Source of the DNA: Bdellovibrionales bacterium
Lineage (GTDB): Bacteria; Bdellovibrionota; Bdellovibrionia; Bdellovibrionales; JAMPXM01
Length of the DNA: 5,282 nucleotides
Reading direction: 5' to 3'
Assembly: GCA_005792225.1 (NCBI GenBank)
Contig: SXSP01000203.1
Coordinates: 1 to 5,282, forward strand
Part shown: one piece after another, positions 4,244-5,282 of the stretch
Layout: each line of letters begins with the position of its first letter
Numbering within the stretch: the first letter of the stretch is position 1
Position numbers and translations under genes: made by a program
Notes under the pieces: model-generated
What the model saw: the letters and a program-made list of their open reading frames with translations, nothing else
What the model was told of the DNA's origin: nothing
Database searches by the model: none

Positions 4244-5282
4244 ATGTCCACGAGCCGGCGGAGCCTGATCGGGCTCGATCTCGTTAATATCTTCATGGCC
4301 GATGTCCGCGACGGTGTTGGCGTTTACCTCTCGGTTTACCTTCTCACGGAAAAAAACTGGGATCCGGCCCACATCGGTCTCGTCGTGGCCCTTCCAGGCT
4401 TTGTCTCGATTCTCGCTCAATCCCCGGCCGGAAACCTCATCGATCGAACGAGCGCAAAACGGTTTCTTCTCATCTTGTCGTCCATGATCGTGGCCTTCAC
4501 CTGTCTCGTCGTCATTTATCTCCCGACTTTCGTCCCCATCGCTCTCTCCCAAGTCGCGATGGGTTTGGTTGGCCCCGTCTTCCAGCCGTGCGTTTCGGCG
4601 ATGAGCTTAGGTCTCGTGGGCCACAACCTCATGCGCATGCGGGTTGGAAGAAACGAAAGCTACAACCACCTCGGCAATCTCCTCGCCGCGATCGTCGCCG
4701 TCTTTGTCGGTCTCTGGATTTCGTTTGAGGGTATCTTCTACTTTTCTTTAGTCCAGTGTCTGGGCATGATCGCTGCGACTCTTCTCATTCGTCCGCGTGA
4801 AATCAATCACGAGTTAGCGCGCGCGGCCGCATATCCGAAAGAACGAATGGAATCTTTTTGGAAGGATGCCGGCGCCCTCCTCGCAAACCGGAATGTGGCT
4901 TGCTTCATCGCCGCCCTCACCCTCTGGAATCTCGCCAACGGCTCCATGCTTCCATTGTTGGGTCAGAAACTCGGGCTCCAAACGCCAGAGCGGTCCGCTT
5001 TTCTGATTTCCCTTTGCATTATCGTCGCTCAAGCTTCGATGGTTTTCGTGGCCCCCTGGACCGCAGCCCGCGCGAGACAACACCGACGTGCCCTCTTCGT
5101 TCTTTCTTTTGCGCTCATTCCACTGAGGGCTCTCCTTTTTGCCGTGATCGACAATCAATACGCGCTCATTACCGCACAGCTCATCGATGGAGTGGGTGCC
5201 GGGATCTACGGGGTTTTAAGTATCGTGATGATGGCCGAACTCGGCCGTGGAACGGGCCGCTTTAACCTTTTACAAGGATTGA
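4244..5282 (+). CDS. MFS transporter (C-terminal end beyond the window)
   Basis: This is an inner-membrane transporter of the major facilitator superfamily, probably a proton-driven exporter; the substrate is unknown. The 346 visible codons are open to the window edge, and perhaps 50-70 residues with the last two membrane helices are missing. About ten hydrophobic segments can be followed. The first, with GLDLVNIFMADVRDGVGVYL (10-29), is typical of a subgroup of MFS_1 proteins. The loop after helix 2, GNLIDRTSAKR (63-73), is a recognisable MFS motif A. RVGRNESYNHLGN (133-145), QLIDGVGAGIYGV (312-324) and RGTGRFNLLQG (335-345) also match that subgroup as I recall it. ATG 4244 is the only upstream start: no ATG, GTG or TTG lies in frame between it and the TAG at 4196-4198, and the next ATG (4295) would break helix 1. 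There is no ribosome-binding site, see the -10 entry. Transport function is secure; drug or metabolite efflux is inference. Confidence 0.88.
   Translation, partial: MSTSRRSLIGLDLVNIFMADVRDGVGVYLSVYLLTEKNWDPAHIGLVVALPGFVSILAQSPAGNLIDRTSAKRFLLILSSMIVAFTCLVVIYLPTFVPIALSQVAMGLVGPVFQPCVSAMSLGLVGHNLMRMRVGRNESYNHLGNLLAAIVAVFVGLWISFEGIFYFSLVQCLGMIAATLLIRPREINHELARAAAYPKERMESFWKDAGALLANRNVACFIAALTLWNLANGSMLPLLGQKLGLQTPERSAFLISLCIIVAQASMVFVAPWTAARARQHRRALFVLSFALIPLRALLFAVIDNQYALITAQLIDGVGAGIYGVLSIVMMAELGRGTGRFNLLQGL

Noticed and set aside
4181..4552. 123-codon minus-strand frame over the MFS start
   Set aside because: The plus-strand MFS motifs (motif A and the first membrane helices) are clear in this stretch and the antisense translation is a charged shadow.
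4814..5158. Minus- and plus-strand frames inside the MFS gene
   Set aside because: They overlap continuous membrane segments of the transporter and show no independent family features.

Overview
The window reads as an ordinary stretch of a moderately GC-rich, flagellated or otherwise chemotactic Gram-negative chromosome. The Gram-negative reading rests on a lipoprotein-type L,D-transpeptidase whose residue after the lipid cysteine is Ala rather than Asp. The tip sequence of the chemoreceptor and the YkuD_2-type transpeptidase remind me of Bdellovibrionota and related former Deltaproteobacteria. That placement is from memory of the families and is tentative.

Layout. Positions 383 to 1 (minus strand) hold the first 127 codons of an aldehyde dehydrogenase of the succinate-semialdehyde dehydrogenase type, cut by the window edge. 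A 272-bp divergent spacer (384-655) carries several inverted repeats. Next come two co-oriented chemotaxis genes: a HAMP-less methyl-accepting chemotaxis protein (656-2362) and a CheR methyltransferase (2371-3225). They are 8 bp apart, and the cheR ribosome-binding site overlaps the receptor stop codon. A 145-bp spacer leads to a lipoprotein L,D-transpeptidase (3371-4177). After a 66-bp spacer, an MFS transporter starts at 4244 and runs off the right edge (346 codons, no stop).

How the genes relate. The receptor and CheR form a plausible functional pair: CheR would methylate receptor glutamates such as E255/E256 and E487/E488, which sit in sequences matching the classical methylation consensus. 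No CheA, CheW, CheB or CheD is present, so the signalling core must lie elsewhere. The aldehyde dehydrogenase, transpeptidase and MFS exporter have no evident functional link to the chemotaxis pair.

I see no IS element, CRISPR array, tRNA, rRNA, recognised riboswitch or convincing Rho-independent terminator. No previously undescribed multi-gene system is apparent. The points most worth a second look are the variant tip and missing HAMP of the receptor, the perfect 15-bp palindrome upstream of it, and the probably leaderless start of the MFS gene.
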